DNA of 17,201 bases, from assembly GCA_036398095.1 (NCBI GenBank), contig DASWHR010000112.1, positions 1-17,201 of the forward strand, read 5' to 3'. Below are positions 1 through 8,046 of the stretch, piece after piece. The notes beneath the pieces are model-generated. The model made no database searches and was not told the DNA's origin. It saw only the letters and a list, made by a program, of their open reading frames with translations. The position numbers and the translations under genes were made by a program. The stretch comes from DASWHR01 sp036398095 (GTDB taxonomy: Bacteria > Actinomycetota > AC-67). Every line of letters starts with the position of its first letter. Positions within the stretch are counted from its first letter, which is position 1.

Positions 1-584
1 GCGCGCACGACGACGGAATCATGGCCCTGCAAGAGCGGATACATGAACTCGACGATGGAGATCGGCTTGCCGGACGTGTACCGCTTCGAGAAGTCGTCGC
101 GCTCGAGCATGCGCGCGACCGTCATGCGCGACGCGAGCTGCAGCAGCCCCGAGGTGCCGAGCGCGCCGAGCCACTCGGAGTTGCGGACCACCTCGAGCCG
201 CTCCGGAAGCAGGATTCGCTTGGCCTGCGCTTCGTAGGTGCGGCCGTTTTCGCGGACCTCGTCTTCGGTGAGCGCCCGGCGAGTGTCGCTCCGGCCGGTT
301 GGGTCGCCGACTTGTCCGGTGAAGTCGCCGATGATCAGAACCGCGGTGTGGCCGAGTTGTTGAAAGCGTCGCAGCATCCGGAGCGGGACGCCGTGCCCGA
401 TATGGATGTCGGGCGAGGACGGGTCGATGCCGAGCTTGACGCGAAGTCCGGTTCCCGTCGCGACGGCACGGTCGAGCTTGCGGACGAACTCGTCCTCGGG
501 AACGATCCGGTCCACCCCCGAGGTCAGGATCCGCAGTTGCCGTGCGGTCTCGGGCGCGGGCGAGGCTGCTTGCTCGTCGCTCAT
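1..584 (-). CDS. tyrS: Tyrosyl-tRNA synthetase, N-terminal part (cut by window edge)
   Basis: This cytoplasmic class I enzyme charges tRNA-Tyr with tyrosine. Only about the first 194 residues are in the window; the KMSKS loop and C-terminal RNA-binding domain lie outside. Reading on the minus strand from the ATG at 584, the sequence has KLGIDPSSPDIHIGH, with the class I signature HIGH at residues 61-64. It then has LIIGDFTGQVGDPTGRS, a Rossmann-fold segment typical of TyrRS. The roughly 35-residue leader before the core and the DIHIGH context resemble the TyrZ-like branch more than the short TyrS type; this is a judgement from memory. No good Shine-Dalgarno sequence precedes the ATG. An in-frame GTG lies 18 nt upstream (602-600) but has no better ribosome site. 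In familiar actinobacterial gene order tyrS follows mpg directly on the same strand; here a PBP gene on the opposite strand lies between them. Confidence 0.95.
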   Translation of the reverse strand, partial: MSDEQAASPAPETARQLRILTSGVDRIVPEDEFVRKLDRAVATGTGLRVKLGIDPSSPDIHIGHGVPLRMLRRFQQLGHTAVLIIGDFTGQVGDPTGRSDTRRALTEDEVRENGRTYEAQAKRILLPERLEVVRNSEWLGALGTSGLLQLASRMTVARMLERDDFSKRYTSGKPISIVEFMYPLLQGHDSVVVR

Positions 585-592
585 CGCGCGGG

Positions 593-598
593 ATGCTA
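593..598 (-). promoter_or_regulatory. tyrS: Possible -10 element for leaderless tyrS transcript
   Basis: The hexamer TAGCAT on the minus strand fits the actinobacterial TANNNT -10 pattern. It lies 8 nt before the tyrS ATG, the spacing expected if transcription starts at or very near the start codon. The absence of a Shine-Dalgarno sequence agrees with a leaderless message. I see no convincing -35 hexamer upstream, so this is a weak call. Confidence 0.3.
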
Positions 599-690
599 AC
601 ACGCTGGTCGCGGACGACTTTCGAGCCTGTCCGCGCCCGGGCGGCCGAACGGATACCATTCATTGCCTGCCGAGCAAGCGGCGGGAACGC

Positions 691-3153
691 ATGATGGCCG
701 CCCTTCCCCCCCGCGGGCCGCGACGCGTCGCGGCCTTCTTTGCCGTCGTCTCGCTGGCCCTGCTGACCGGCTGCGTGCAACTTCCGGACCTCGATGAGGC
801 GATGCGCACCGCCGGCAGCGTTCCGGAAACGTCCTTCGTCTACGACGCCGACGGCACGCTGATCACGCGCCTGCACGCGGAGGAGAACCGCGAGACCATC
901 CCGCTCGATCAAGTTCCCGTCGTAATGCGCAACGCAGTCATCGCGATCGAAGATCAGCGGTTCTACGACCATCCCGGCGTGGATCTGCGCGCGATCATCC
1001 GCGCGTTCTTCCGCAACACCAATGAGGGCCGCGTCGTGGAGGGCGGGTCCACGATCACTCAGCAGTACGTCAAGAACGTTCTGGTCGAGCGAACGAAGAC
1101 GCTCAAGCGAAAAGTGACCGAGGCTGCGCTGGCCTACCAGTTGGAGAAGCGCTACAACAAGGATCAGATTCTTGAGCGCTACCTGAACACGGTGTACTTC
1201 GGCCAGGGGGCCTACGGCATCGAAGCGGCGGCGAAGACGTTTTTCGGCGTCAACGCCCGGGATCTCACCCTGCCGCAGTCGGCGCTGCTGGCGGGGCTGA
1301 TCAAGTCGCCGGCCCGCTACGACCCGCTGGTGGACGAGCAGGCCGCGCTGGGTCGGCGCGACCTGGTCCTGAGAGAGATGCGCCAGTTGGAGTTCATCAC
1401 CGCCGACGAGGAAGCCGCCGCGATCACAACGCCGCTCGATGTTCGCCCGAAGCAGGGATTGCAGCGCTACGAGGCCGGATATTTCGTCGAGTGGGTGAAG
1501 GGATTGATCGAGCGCGACCCCGCGTTCAACGCGCTCGGCACGACGCTCGCCGAGCGGATCAACGCGCTCTTCAAAGGCGGCTTGCGGATCCACACGACCG
1601 TGGACCTGTCGATGCAGCGGATCGCCGAGGCCTCATCCAAGCAAGTCTTGGATCGCGACAAGGATCCATACAACGGATTCGTCGCCGTCGATCCCGACAC
1701 CGGCGCGGTTCGCGCGATGGTCGGCGGGCGCGACTTCTTCGACGCGAACGATCCGTACGCCAAGTTCAACTTGGCCGTGCAGTCACGGCGCCAGCCCGGC
1801 TCGTCGTTCAAGCCGTTCACGCTTGCGGCGGCGCTCGAGAAGGGAATTCCGCTTTCGAGGATGTATCGGGGCGGCTCGCAGGTCACGATCCGTCTTCCCG
1901 GCGGCGAGGTGTGGAGCCCGCGCAACTACGAGAGCTTGTCCTTCGGCGCGTCGCTGTCGGTGCGCGAGGCCACGATCAAATCGGTCAACGTCGTCTATGC
2001 GCAACTGGCGCGCGACATCGGCGCCGAAGCCGTCGTCGAGATGGCGCAGCGCCTTGGGATTACCTCAGAGCTCAAGCCCTACCTGGCGATTTCGCTCGGC
2101 GCGCAGGAAGTCAGTCCGCTGGAGATGGCCGTCGCGTATTCCGCGTTCGCCAACGGCGGCTATCGCGTCAACCCCCATGGGATCACCAAGATCACCGACG
2201 CCGCAGGCAAGGTCCTCTACGAGTGGAAGCCGACGAAGACGCGGGCGCTCAAGCCCCGGATCGTTGACCAGGTGAACCGCGCGCTGCAGGACGTGATCCG
2301 CTACGGCACCGGACGCCGCGAGCGCCTCCCCGATCGGCCGGCCGCGGGAAAGACGGGAACGTCCGACGAGTATCACGACGCATGGTTCGCCGGGTACGTG
2401 CGCCAGATGGTCGCCGTGTCGTGGATCGGATTTCCGAAGGCGCAGATCCCGATGACGCCTCCCTACACTCGCATCCGCGTCGTCGGCGGATCCTGGCCGG
2501 GACAGATCTGGAAGCTGTTCATGACGAACGCGCTCAAGGATCAGCCGTCGCTTCCATTCGAGGAGGGCGGGGGCGACGGGGATCTGGTGTCGGTGCGAAT
2601 CGACGTGACGCGCAACTGCAAGCCGAATCGGTTCACACCACCGAATGCGATCGAAAGCGTCCAGTTCGAGCGCGGGACCGAACCCACGACCGTGTGCACC
2701 GAGCCGACGTCGCCGGTGATCGCGACGGTTCCGAACGTCGTCGGCCGGGCCGAAGCCGATGCGAAGGCGATCTTGGAGGAGGCCGGCTTCTACGCGAAGT
2801 CGGTTCAGAGCGCGTGCGAGACCTATCCGCCGGGCGTCGTCTGCTCGCAGACGCCGGCCCCGGGCACGACGGGGACCGCCGGCACGACGGTTTCGCTGAT
2901 CGTCGCGAACGACGCCGTGGAAACGGTGGTGCCGAACGTGCTCGGTCTGACGCGATCCACAGCCCTGGCGCGATTGCAGGATGCCGGCTTCGATGTCGAT
3001 TACGTGTTCGCGGCGAACGGAACGACGTCGCCGAGCGGCTGTTCGGACGGCAGCGTCGGCGGCGCCGACCGTGTGTGGGCACAATCGCGTTGCGCCGGCG
3101 AACAAGTGCCGCGCGGCAGCCGGATCGTCATCTACGTCAACCCGATCGGCTAG
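691..3153 (+). CDS. Class A penicillin-binding protein with lipobox and two PASTA domains
   Basis: This 820-residue enzyme polymerises and cross-links peptidoglycan outside the cytoplasmic membrane. The N-terminus has an RR pair, a hydrophobic stretch (13-25) and the lipobox LTGC with Cys28, so it may be a lipoprotein. The GT51 transglycosylase domain (about 45-225) shows EDQRF with catalytic Glu87, HPGVD, GGSTITQQ (118-125) and the block at 139-180. The transpeptidase domain has SSFK with Ser371, SVN (431-433) and KTGT (554-557), all intact. Two PASTA domains follow, at about 678-742 and 745-818. Six cysteines in the C-terminal region (643, 669, 709, 718, 784, 801) form three likely disulfide pairs. 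The frame is open from 406, but ATG 691 is the start that puts a signal sequence at the N-terminus and clears tyrS; ATG 694 is equally possible. The ribosome site is weak (GGGAA). The gene is divergent from tyrS and convergent with mpg, overlapping it by 17 bp. It is PonA-like, but I do not assign a symbol. Confidence 0.93.
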   Translation: MMAALPPRGPRRVAAFFAVVSLALLTGCVQLPDLDEAMRTAGSVPETSFVYDADGTLITRLHAEENRETIPLDQVPVVMRNAVIAIEDQRFYDHPGVDLRAIIRAFFRNTNEGRVVEGGSTITQQYVKNVLVERTKTLKRKVTEAALAYQLEKRYNKDQILERYLNTVYFGQGAYGIEAAAKTFFGVNARDLTLPQSALLAGLIKSPARYDPLVDEQAALGRRDLVLREMRQLEFITADEEAAAITTPLDVRPKQGLQRYEAGYFVEWVKGLIERDPAFNALGTTLAERINALFKGGLRIHTTVDLSMQRIAEASSKQVLDRDKDPYNGFVAVDPDTGAVRAMVGGRDFFDANDPYAKFNLAVQSRRQPGSSFKPFTLAAALEKGIPLSRMYRGGSQVTIRLPGGEVWSPRNYESLSFGASLSVREATIKSVNVVYAQLARDIGAEAVVEMAQRLGITSELKPYLAISLGAQEVSPLEMAVAYSAFANGGYRVNPHGITKITDAAGKVLYEWKPTKTRALKPRIVDQVNRALQDVIRYGTGRRERLPDRPAAGKTGTSDEYHDAWFAGYVRQMVAVSWIGFPKAQIPMTPPYTRIRVVGGSWPGQIWKLFMTNALKDQPSLPFEEGGGDGDLVSVRIDVTRNCKPNRFTPPNAIESVQFERGTEPTTVCTEPTSPVIATVPNVVGRAEADAKAILEEAGFYAKSVQSACETYPPGVVCSQTPAPGTTGTAGTTVSLIVANDAVETVVPNVLGLTRSTALARLQDAGFDVDYVFAANGTTSPSGCSDGSVGGADRVWAQSRCAGEQVPRGSRIVIYVNPIG

Positions 3154-3784
3154 ACGGGCCGCTCGCGAAGCTGCTGCCGCTCACCACGAACCGCCATCGA
3201 CGGCCGTCTTGCGCGGCGCCCAAGCCGATCCGGGGCGTTGCGCGGACCGCATCGTCGGGGAACCGCTCCCCCATCCCGATGAACAGCGGCGGACGAGTCA
3301 GGTCGGTGCGGTTGTGCTCCGGCCCGATGCCGAACGCCTGGGTCAAGCGCGCGGGTCCTCGCGCAAGGTCGCGCAGCCGAACGCCTCTTCGTGGTGACTT
3401 GGCGCCGGACAGCCTGCGTGCTCGCATCAGATCGATGCCTTCGATCGGCTCCACCGCGCGGATCAGCACGGCGCCGGGAACACCGGTCCGATCGGTGACG
3501 GCGTTGAAGCACCAGTGCATCCCGTAGGTGAAGTAGACGTACGCGCGGCCGGGGGCCTCGAACATCGGTGCGTTGCGCGGCGTCGGTCCGCGGAAGGCAT
3601 GACTGCCGGGATCGTCGACGCCGTAGGCCTCTGTTTCGACGATGCTTCCGGCGACCCGGCCGTCGGCGGAGTCGTGCACCAGGACGCAGCCGATCAGGTC
3701 GCGCGCGACGTCGAGCACCGGCCGCGCGAAGAACGAGCGGGCCACCGGCCGCAGCGTTGTTGCGGGGATGCGTGCCGCGCTCAT
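3137..3784 (-). CDS. mpg: 3-methyladenine DNA glycosylase (AAG/Mpg family)
   Basis: This 215-residue protein should excise alkylated purines from DNA in base excision repair. It carries the family motif ETEAY at 50-54, where Glu52 corresponds to the catalytic glutamate of human AAG (Glu125) and Tyr54 and His62 to its base-binding Tyr127 and His136. Next come TPRNAPMF and YVYFTYGMHWCFN, also characteristic of the family. A late segment, LARGPARLTQAFGI, matches the conserved GPG/GPAKLT region. The length is normal for bacterial members. The ATG overlaps the polX stop as ATGA (3781-3784) and there is no Shine-Dalgarno sequence, so translation is probably coupled to polX. The last 17 bp overlap the 3' end of the convergent PBP gene. 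A mpg gene near argH and tyrS is a familiar actinobacterial arrangement. Confidence 0.93.
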   Translation of the reverse strand: MSAARIPATTLRPVARSFFARPVLDVARDLIGCVLVHDSADGRVAGSIVETEAYGVDDPGSHAFRGPTPRNAPMFEAPGRAYVYFTYGMHWCFNAVTDRTGVPGAVLIRAVEPIEGIDLMRARRLSGAKSPRRGVRLRDLARGPARLTQAFGIGPEHNRTDLTRPPLFIGMGERFPDDAVRATPRIGLGAAQDGRRWRFVVSGSSFASGPSSRSG

Positions 3785-5511
3785 CGGGCGCGCTTGCGAG
3801 CGACGAACGCCTCCAACTGCTTGAGCGTCTTGCAGTTGAGCACGTCGGCCTTCTCGATCCACCCGCGCTGCGCTGTGCCGACGCCGAAGCGGATACCGGC
3901 CAGGTGTCCGACCGCGTGTGCGTCGGAGTCGATCGAAACGGTCGCGCCGAGGCTCTTGGCGAGCCGCGCGTGCTCGTCGCGGAGGTCGAGCCGGTCGGGG
4001 TGGGAGTTGATTTCGAGCGCGGTGCCGGTTGCGGCGGCCGCTTTGAAGACCGTCTCTTCGTCGAACTCGATCGGGGCGCGGCGACCGATCTGCCGGCCGC
4101 TCAGGTGGCCGATGACGTGGACGTTCGGGTTGTCGATGGCGGCGAGCAGCCGCGCGGTCTGCTGTTCGCGGGGCAGCGTGAACAGCGCATGGATGCTGGC
4201 GACGCACAGGTCGAAGCCGGCGAGGAACTCGGTGTCGTAGTCCACGCGCCCGTCGGTTTGGATGTTGAGTTCGGTGCCGTGAAGGATCCGCATCCTCGGG
4301 TATTTCTTCTGGAGGGTGTCGATGCGGGCACGCTGGTCGAGCATCTTGTCGCGGGTGACGCGCTGCATGGCCATGTAGTCGCCGGCGTGGTCGGTCACGA
4401 CGTAGTAGGCGTAGCCGCGCGCAGCCGCTTCGGCGACCATCTCCTCCAGCGTCGCGTGGCCGTCGGACATGTTCGTGTGGGAGTGCAGGTCGCCTCGCAG
4501 GTCTGTCACTTCGACCAGGTCGGGCAGCGTTCCGTCGAGCGCTGCCTCGATCTCGCCGGTGTTCTCGCGCAGCGGCGGCGGGATGTCGGCCAAGCCGAGC
4601 GCTTCGTAGACCTCCGCTTCGGTGCGCGCGGCGATCCGCTTGTCGTCCTCCAGCCGGAACAGGCCGTATTCGTTGAGCTTCAGACCGGCTTTGACGGCCC
4701 GCTCCCGGATCTTGATGTTGTGGGCCTTGGATCCGGTGAAGTAGATCAGAGCCGCGCCCCACGCGTCGGGCTCGACGACGCGAAGATCGACTTGCAGCCC
4801 CCCACGCGCGATGATCGCGGACTTGGTGTCGCCGTGCGCCAGAATCCGCTCCACGTCGGGATGGGAGGTGAACCGGTCCATGACCGGCGCCGCGTCGGTG
4901 GAAGCCACGAGCAGGTCTACGTCCCCGATCGTCTCGCGCATGCGACGCAGCGAGCCGGCATAGGAGATGTCGGCGACCTCGGGCAGGTCTCGCAAGCCGT
5001 CGATGAGCGTCTCTGCGATGCCCAGCGCCACGTCGATCAGGACGCGATCTCCGTGCTCGACCGTGAGCGCGAGGCTCTTGAGAATGTTCTCCTCCGTTCG
5101 CGCACCGAAGCCCTTCACGTCGCGCAGCTTCCCTGCCTTGCACGCCTCGACGAGCGCTTCGACGGACTCGATGCCCAGATCGCGGTAAAGCACGATTGCC
5201 TTCTTGGGCCCCAGGCCCGAGATGTGCGTCATCGCCCGCACGCCCGCCGGCACGCGCAAGCGGAGAGCCTCCAGGTCCGAGATCGTTCCGGTCTGGAGGA
5301 ATTCGGCGAGGCGCGAGGCCATCGAGGAGCCGATCGTCGGAATCTGCTGCAGGGTTCGAACGTCGAAGGCGGCGATGTCCTTGGCATAGGCGGCGACGGC
5401 CGCTGCGGCCTTTTCGTAGGCTCGCACGCGGAACGGATCGCGACCGAGGATGGCCTGAAGATCGGCCATCTCTTGAAGCAAGGCGGCGGCTTCTTCGTTC
5501 GCGCGGGGCAC
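3781..5511 (-). CDS. polX: DNA polymerase X family protein with PHP domain
   Basis: This 576-residue protein fits bacterial PolX, a gap-filling repair polymerase with 3'-5' exonuclease and AP endonuclease activity in studied members. The N-terminal helix-hairpin-helix region (about 1-130) contains DPFRVRAYEKAA, IPTIGSSMA and ISGLGPKKA. The palm has GSLRRMRETIGDVD, with metal-binding Asp197 and Asp199, and VDLRVV with Asp242, so the catalytic triad is intact. YFTGSKAHNIKIRERA is also family-typical. The C-terminal PHP domain (about 338-576) has DLHSHTNMSDGH (His343, His345), TDHA, GTELNI, SIHA, INSHPDR and SDAH (Asp530, His532), so its metal ligands look complete. The start is GTG 5511, chosen because the homologous region begins there; the frame continues upstream only through argH in another frame. 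It lies 10 bp after argH and overlaps mpg by 4 bp. This is not a gene I expect beside argH in well-known Actinomycetota. Confidence 0.93.
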   Translation of the reverse strand: MPRANEEAAALLQEMADLQAILGRDPFRVRAYEKAAAAVAAYAKDIAAFDVRTLQQIPTIGSSMASRLAEFLQTGTISDLEALRLRVPAGVRAMTHISGLGPKKAIVLYRDLGIESVEALVEACKAGKLRDVKGFGARTEENILKSLALTVEHGDRVLIDVALGIAETLIDGLRDLPEVADISYAGSLRRMRETIGDVDLLVASTDAAPVMDRFTSHPDVERILAHGDTKSAIIARGGLQVDLRVVEPDAWGAALIYFTGSKAHNIKIRERAVKAGLKLNEYGLFRLEDDKRIAARTEAEVYEALGLADIPPPLRENTGEIEAALDGTLPDLVEVTDLRGDLHSHTNMSDGHATLEEMVAEAAARGYAYYVVTDHAGDYMAMQRVTRDKMLDQRARIDTLQKKYPRMRILHGTELNIQTDGRVDYDTEFLAGFDLCVASIHALFTLPREQQTARLLAAIDNPNVHVIGHLSGRQIGRRAPIEFDEETVFKAAAATGTALEINSHPDRLDLRDEHARLAKSLGATVSIDSDAHAVGHLAGIRFGVGTAQRGWIEKADVLNCKTLKQLEAFVARKRAR

Positions 5512-5521
5512 GACGCGGATT

Positions 5522-6850
5522 CTACGGCCGGGCCGGCGGGAAGCGCTTGCGTATCGAGGCGGCGGGGTCGAGCAGCGCCGCCGCATCTTCCAGGGCGGGG
5601 TGGACGTCGCGCCATTCGGCCTGAGTCCAGTCCAGCCACGAGCGGCCTTCCTGGACCGAGCGACGCACCGCTGCGCCGACGATCTCGTGGGCATCGCGGA
5701 AGGGAACGCCGGCCGTGACCAGATGCTCGGCCAGGTCGGTGGCGAGCAGGAGCGGATCGGCCGCCGCCGCCGCCATGCGGTCAACGTCGAAGCGCATCGT
5801 GGCGATCGCGCCGGACAGTGCGGGGAGCACCAGCTCCAGCGTCGCCGCCGCGTCGAAGACCGGCTCCTTGTCTTCTTGCAAATCCCGGTTGTAGGCCAGC
5901 GGGAGCGACTTGATCGTCGCGAGCAGACCGGTCAGATGGCCGATCAGCCGTCCCGCTTTGCCGCGCGCCAGCTCGGCCACATCCGGGTTCTTCTTCTGGG
6001 GCATGAGGCTCGAGCCGGTGGCGTACGCGTCGTCGAGCGCCGCGAAAGCGAACTCGCTCGAGGTCCACAGCACGATTTCCTCGCCGAGCCGCGACAGGTG
6101 AACACCCGCGATCGCGCACACCGCGAGAAACTCCAGCGCGAAGTCCCGTGCGGACACCGCGTCGATGGCGTTGCCGATCGGAGCGCGCAGTCCGAGCTCG
6201 GCCGCGGTGGCGTGCCGGTCGATCTCCAGCACTGATCCGGCCAGGGCTCCGGCCCCCAGCGGCGAGAACGCGGTTCGCTGCACGGCGGCGTCGAGCCGCT
6301 CGACGTCGCGGCGGAACGCGGACGCGTGCGCCGAGAGCATCGCGGCGAGCGTCACCGGTTGCGCGCGCTGCAGGTGCGTGTAGCCCGGCATGATCGTGCG
6401 CTGATGCTCAACGGCGCGTTCCTCGAGCACGGCGATGAGCGTCGCGAGTTCGTCGCCGATGCGGTCGCCGGCGGCGATGATCCACAGGCGGAACGCGGTC
6501 GCGACGCGATCATTGCGAGACAGGCCGGCGCGGACCTTTCCGGCCGCGCCGGGAGCTCGTTCGGCGAGTGCCCGCTCGACCGTGGAGTGAACGTCTTCAT
6601 CGTCGTCGCGAACTGGGAAGGCGCCCGAGCCGATATCGGCGGCGATGCCGCGGAGCGCGTCCCGGATCGCGACCGCTTCGTCCGCCGTCAGGATGCCTGC
6701 CGTCGCCAGCGCGTTCGCGTGCGCGGCCAGCACGCGGCAATCCTGGCCGACGAGCGCAACGTCGAAGTGGGTGCTGCGCGACAGCGCCTGCATCGCGGGA
6801 GCGAGCCTGCCTTCGAAGCGGCCGCCCCACAACGAGCCGGTGTCGCTCAC
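5522..6850 (-). CDS. argH: Argininosuccinate lyase
   Basis: This 442-residue cytoplasmic enzyme cleaves argininosuccinate to arginine and fumarate, the last step of arginine synthesis. It begins SLWGGRFEG like other ArgH proteins. It has the TPGYTHLQRAQP-type segment with His159 and the fumarase-superfamily signature GSSLMPQKKNP at 279-289, whose serines (280-281) lie in the catalytic loop. DDAYATGSS and KSLPLAYNRDLQEDKE are also typical. One deviation stands out: the usual GRSRNDQ block reads GLSRNDR (109-115). The GTG start at 6850 overlaps the argG stop as GTGA and is preceded by AAGG at a suitable distance. The total length agrees with family members. It ends 10 bp before polX, the only non-overlapping junction between argC and mpg. 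Confidence 0.96.
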   Translation of the reverse strand: MSDTGSLWGGRFEGRLAPAMQALSRSTHFDVALVGQDCRVLAAHANALATAGILTADEAVAIRDALRGIAADIGSGAFPVRDDDEDVHSTVERALAERAPGAAGKVRAGLSRNDRVATAFRLWIIAAGDRIGDELATLIAVLEERAVEHQRTIMPGYTHLQRAQPVTLAAMLSAHASAFRRDVERLDAAVQRTAFSPLGAGALAGSVLEIDRHATAAELGLRAPIGNAIDAVSARDFALEFLAVCAIAGVHLSRLGEEIVLWTSSEFAFAALDDAYATGSSLMPQKKNPDVAELARGKAGRLIGHLTGLLATIKSLPLAYNRDLQEDKEPVFDAAATLELVLPALSGAIATMRFDVDRMAAAAADPLLLATDLAEHLVTAGVPFRDAHEIVGAAVRRSVQEGRSWLDWTQAEWRDVHPALEDAAALLDPAASIRKRFPPARP

Positions 6851-8046
6851 AGGTCGCCTTGCACGTCCGACCAGACCTTGAGCGGCAACCCCCAGAGCGC
6901 TACGAATCCGGCCGCCGCGGTGTGGTCGAAGGTGTCGCCTTGGTCGTAGGTGGCCAGATGCTTGGTGTAGAGCGACTTTGGACTGCGGCGCCCTTCGATG
7001 ATCGCGCCTCCCTTGTGGAGTTGCATTCGCACCTCGCCGGTCACCGGCTTCTGGGATTCCTCGATGAAGGCGGCCAGGCCGGCGCGTAGCGGCCCGAACC
7101 ACAAGCCGTTGTAGGCGAGTTCGGCGTAGAGCGGCTCGACCTGCGCGCGCTTGAACGCGGCGAGCGACCGTTCCAGGCAGAGGTCTTCCAGATCTCGATG
7201 CGCGGCGATGAGCGTGAGTGCGGCCGGAACCTCGTAGAGCTCGCGGCTCTTGATGCCGACCAGCCGGTCTTCCATCATGTCGATGCGGCCGATGCCGTGA
7301 CGCGCGGCGCGCTGCCCGGCCGCGAGAATCAGGTCGGGCAGCGCCATCGCGTCCCCGTCGAGCGCGACCGGCTTGCCGGCTTCGAAGGCGATCGTGAGCG
7401 CCTCGGGCTCGTCGGGGCTGTCCACCGGATTCGACGTGGTGGCCCAGGCATCGGCTGGCGGCGCCGCCCAGGGATCTTCGATCGCGCCGCATTCGATCGT
7501 GCGTCCCCACAGGTTCTCGTCGATCGAATACGGGGATGAGCGCGTCACCGGAATCGGGATGTTGTGCTGTTCGGCGTAGGCGATCGCGGCTTCACGGGTC
7601 ATCGCCGAGTCGCGAACCGGCGCGATGGACCGCAGGTCGGGCGCGAGCGCGGTGGTGGACACCTCGAAGCGGACCTGATCGTTTCCCTTGCCGGTGCAGC
7701 CGTGTGCGATCGCGGCTGCCCCGCGTTCGCGAGCAACGCGCACCAGATGACGCGCGATCAGCGGTCGCGACAGTGCCGACACGAGCGGATACTTGCCCAT
7801 GTAGAGCGCGTTCGCCTTGAGTGCCGGCAAGACGTAGTCGCGGGCGAACTCATCGCGCGCGTCGACGACGAGCGTGTCGATCGCCCCCGATGCCTTGCCT
7901 TTGGCGATCACCGCTTCCGGGTCGATCGGCTGTCCGACGTCCACGGCGAGCGCGATGACGTCGTAGCCGTAGTTGTCCTTAATCCATTTGATGGCGATGC
8001 TGGTGTCCAGCCCACCGGAGTATGCGAGAACGCAGATGTCGGTCAT
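6847..8046 (-). CDS. argG: Argininosuccinate synthase
   Basis: This 399-residue cytoplasmic enzyme joins citrulline and aspartate using ATP to give argininosuccinate. The N-terminus carries the N-type ATP pyrophosphatase loop AYSGGLDTS at residues 8-16. GCTGKGNDQVRFE and the SPYSIDENLWGR block, which contribute to the citrulline and aspartate sites in the family, follow in the expected order. The length is the usual 400 or so. The ATG at 8046 overlaps the argR stop as ATGA, with a GAAGGGAAAGG-like ribosome site upstream. The 3' end overlaps argH by 4 bp. It should be under the same ArgR control as the rest of the operon. Confidence 0.97.
   Translation of the reverse strand: MTDICVLAYSGGLDTSIAIKWIKDNYGYDVIALAVDVGQPIDPEAVIAKGKASGAIDTLVVDARDEFARDYVLPALKANALYMGKYPLVSALSRPLIARHLVRVARERGAAAIAHGCTGKGNDQVRFEVSTTALAPDLRSIAPVRDSAMTREAAIAYAEQHNIPIPVTRSSPYSIDENLWGRTIECGAIEDPWAAPPADAWATTSNPVDSPDEPEALTIAFEAGKPVALDGDAMALPDLILAAGQRAARHGIGRIDMMEDRLVGIKSRELYEVPAALTLIAAHRDLEDLCLERSLAAFKRAQVEPLYAELAYNGLWFGPLRAGLAAFIEESQKPVTGEVRMQLHKGGAIIEGRRSPKSLYTKHLATYDQGDTFDHTAAAGFVALWGLPLKVWSDVQGDL

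Noticed and set aside
654..659. TACCAT as a -10 element for the PBP gene
   Set aside because: It fits TANNNT, but the region at the expected -35 distance is pure GC with no match, and chance matches are common; not listed as a feature.
406..690. Upstream extension of the PBP frame by 95 codons
   Set aside because: It would run through the start of tyrS, has no family-like sequence, and would bury the signal/lipobox segment inside the protein.
19..1593. Minus-strand open frame of 524 codons across tyrS and the PBP
   Set aside because: It runs out of frame through tyrS and antisense through the PBP gene, and has no recognisable product.
3568..5718. Long plus-strand open frame of 716 codons opposite mpg and polX
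   Set aside because: It is antisense to genes with clear motifs, its translation is Arg/Ala/Gly-rich with no recognisable domain, and GC-rich DNA creates such frames.
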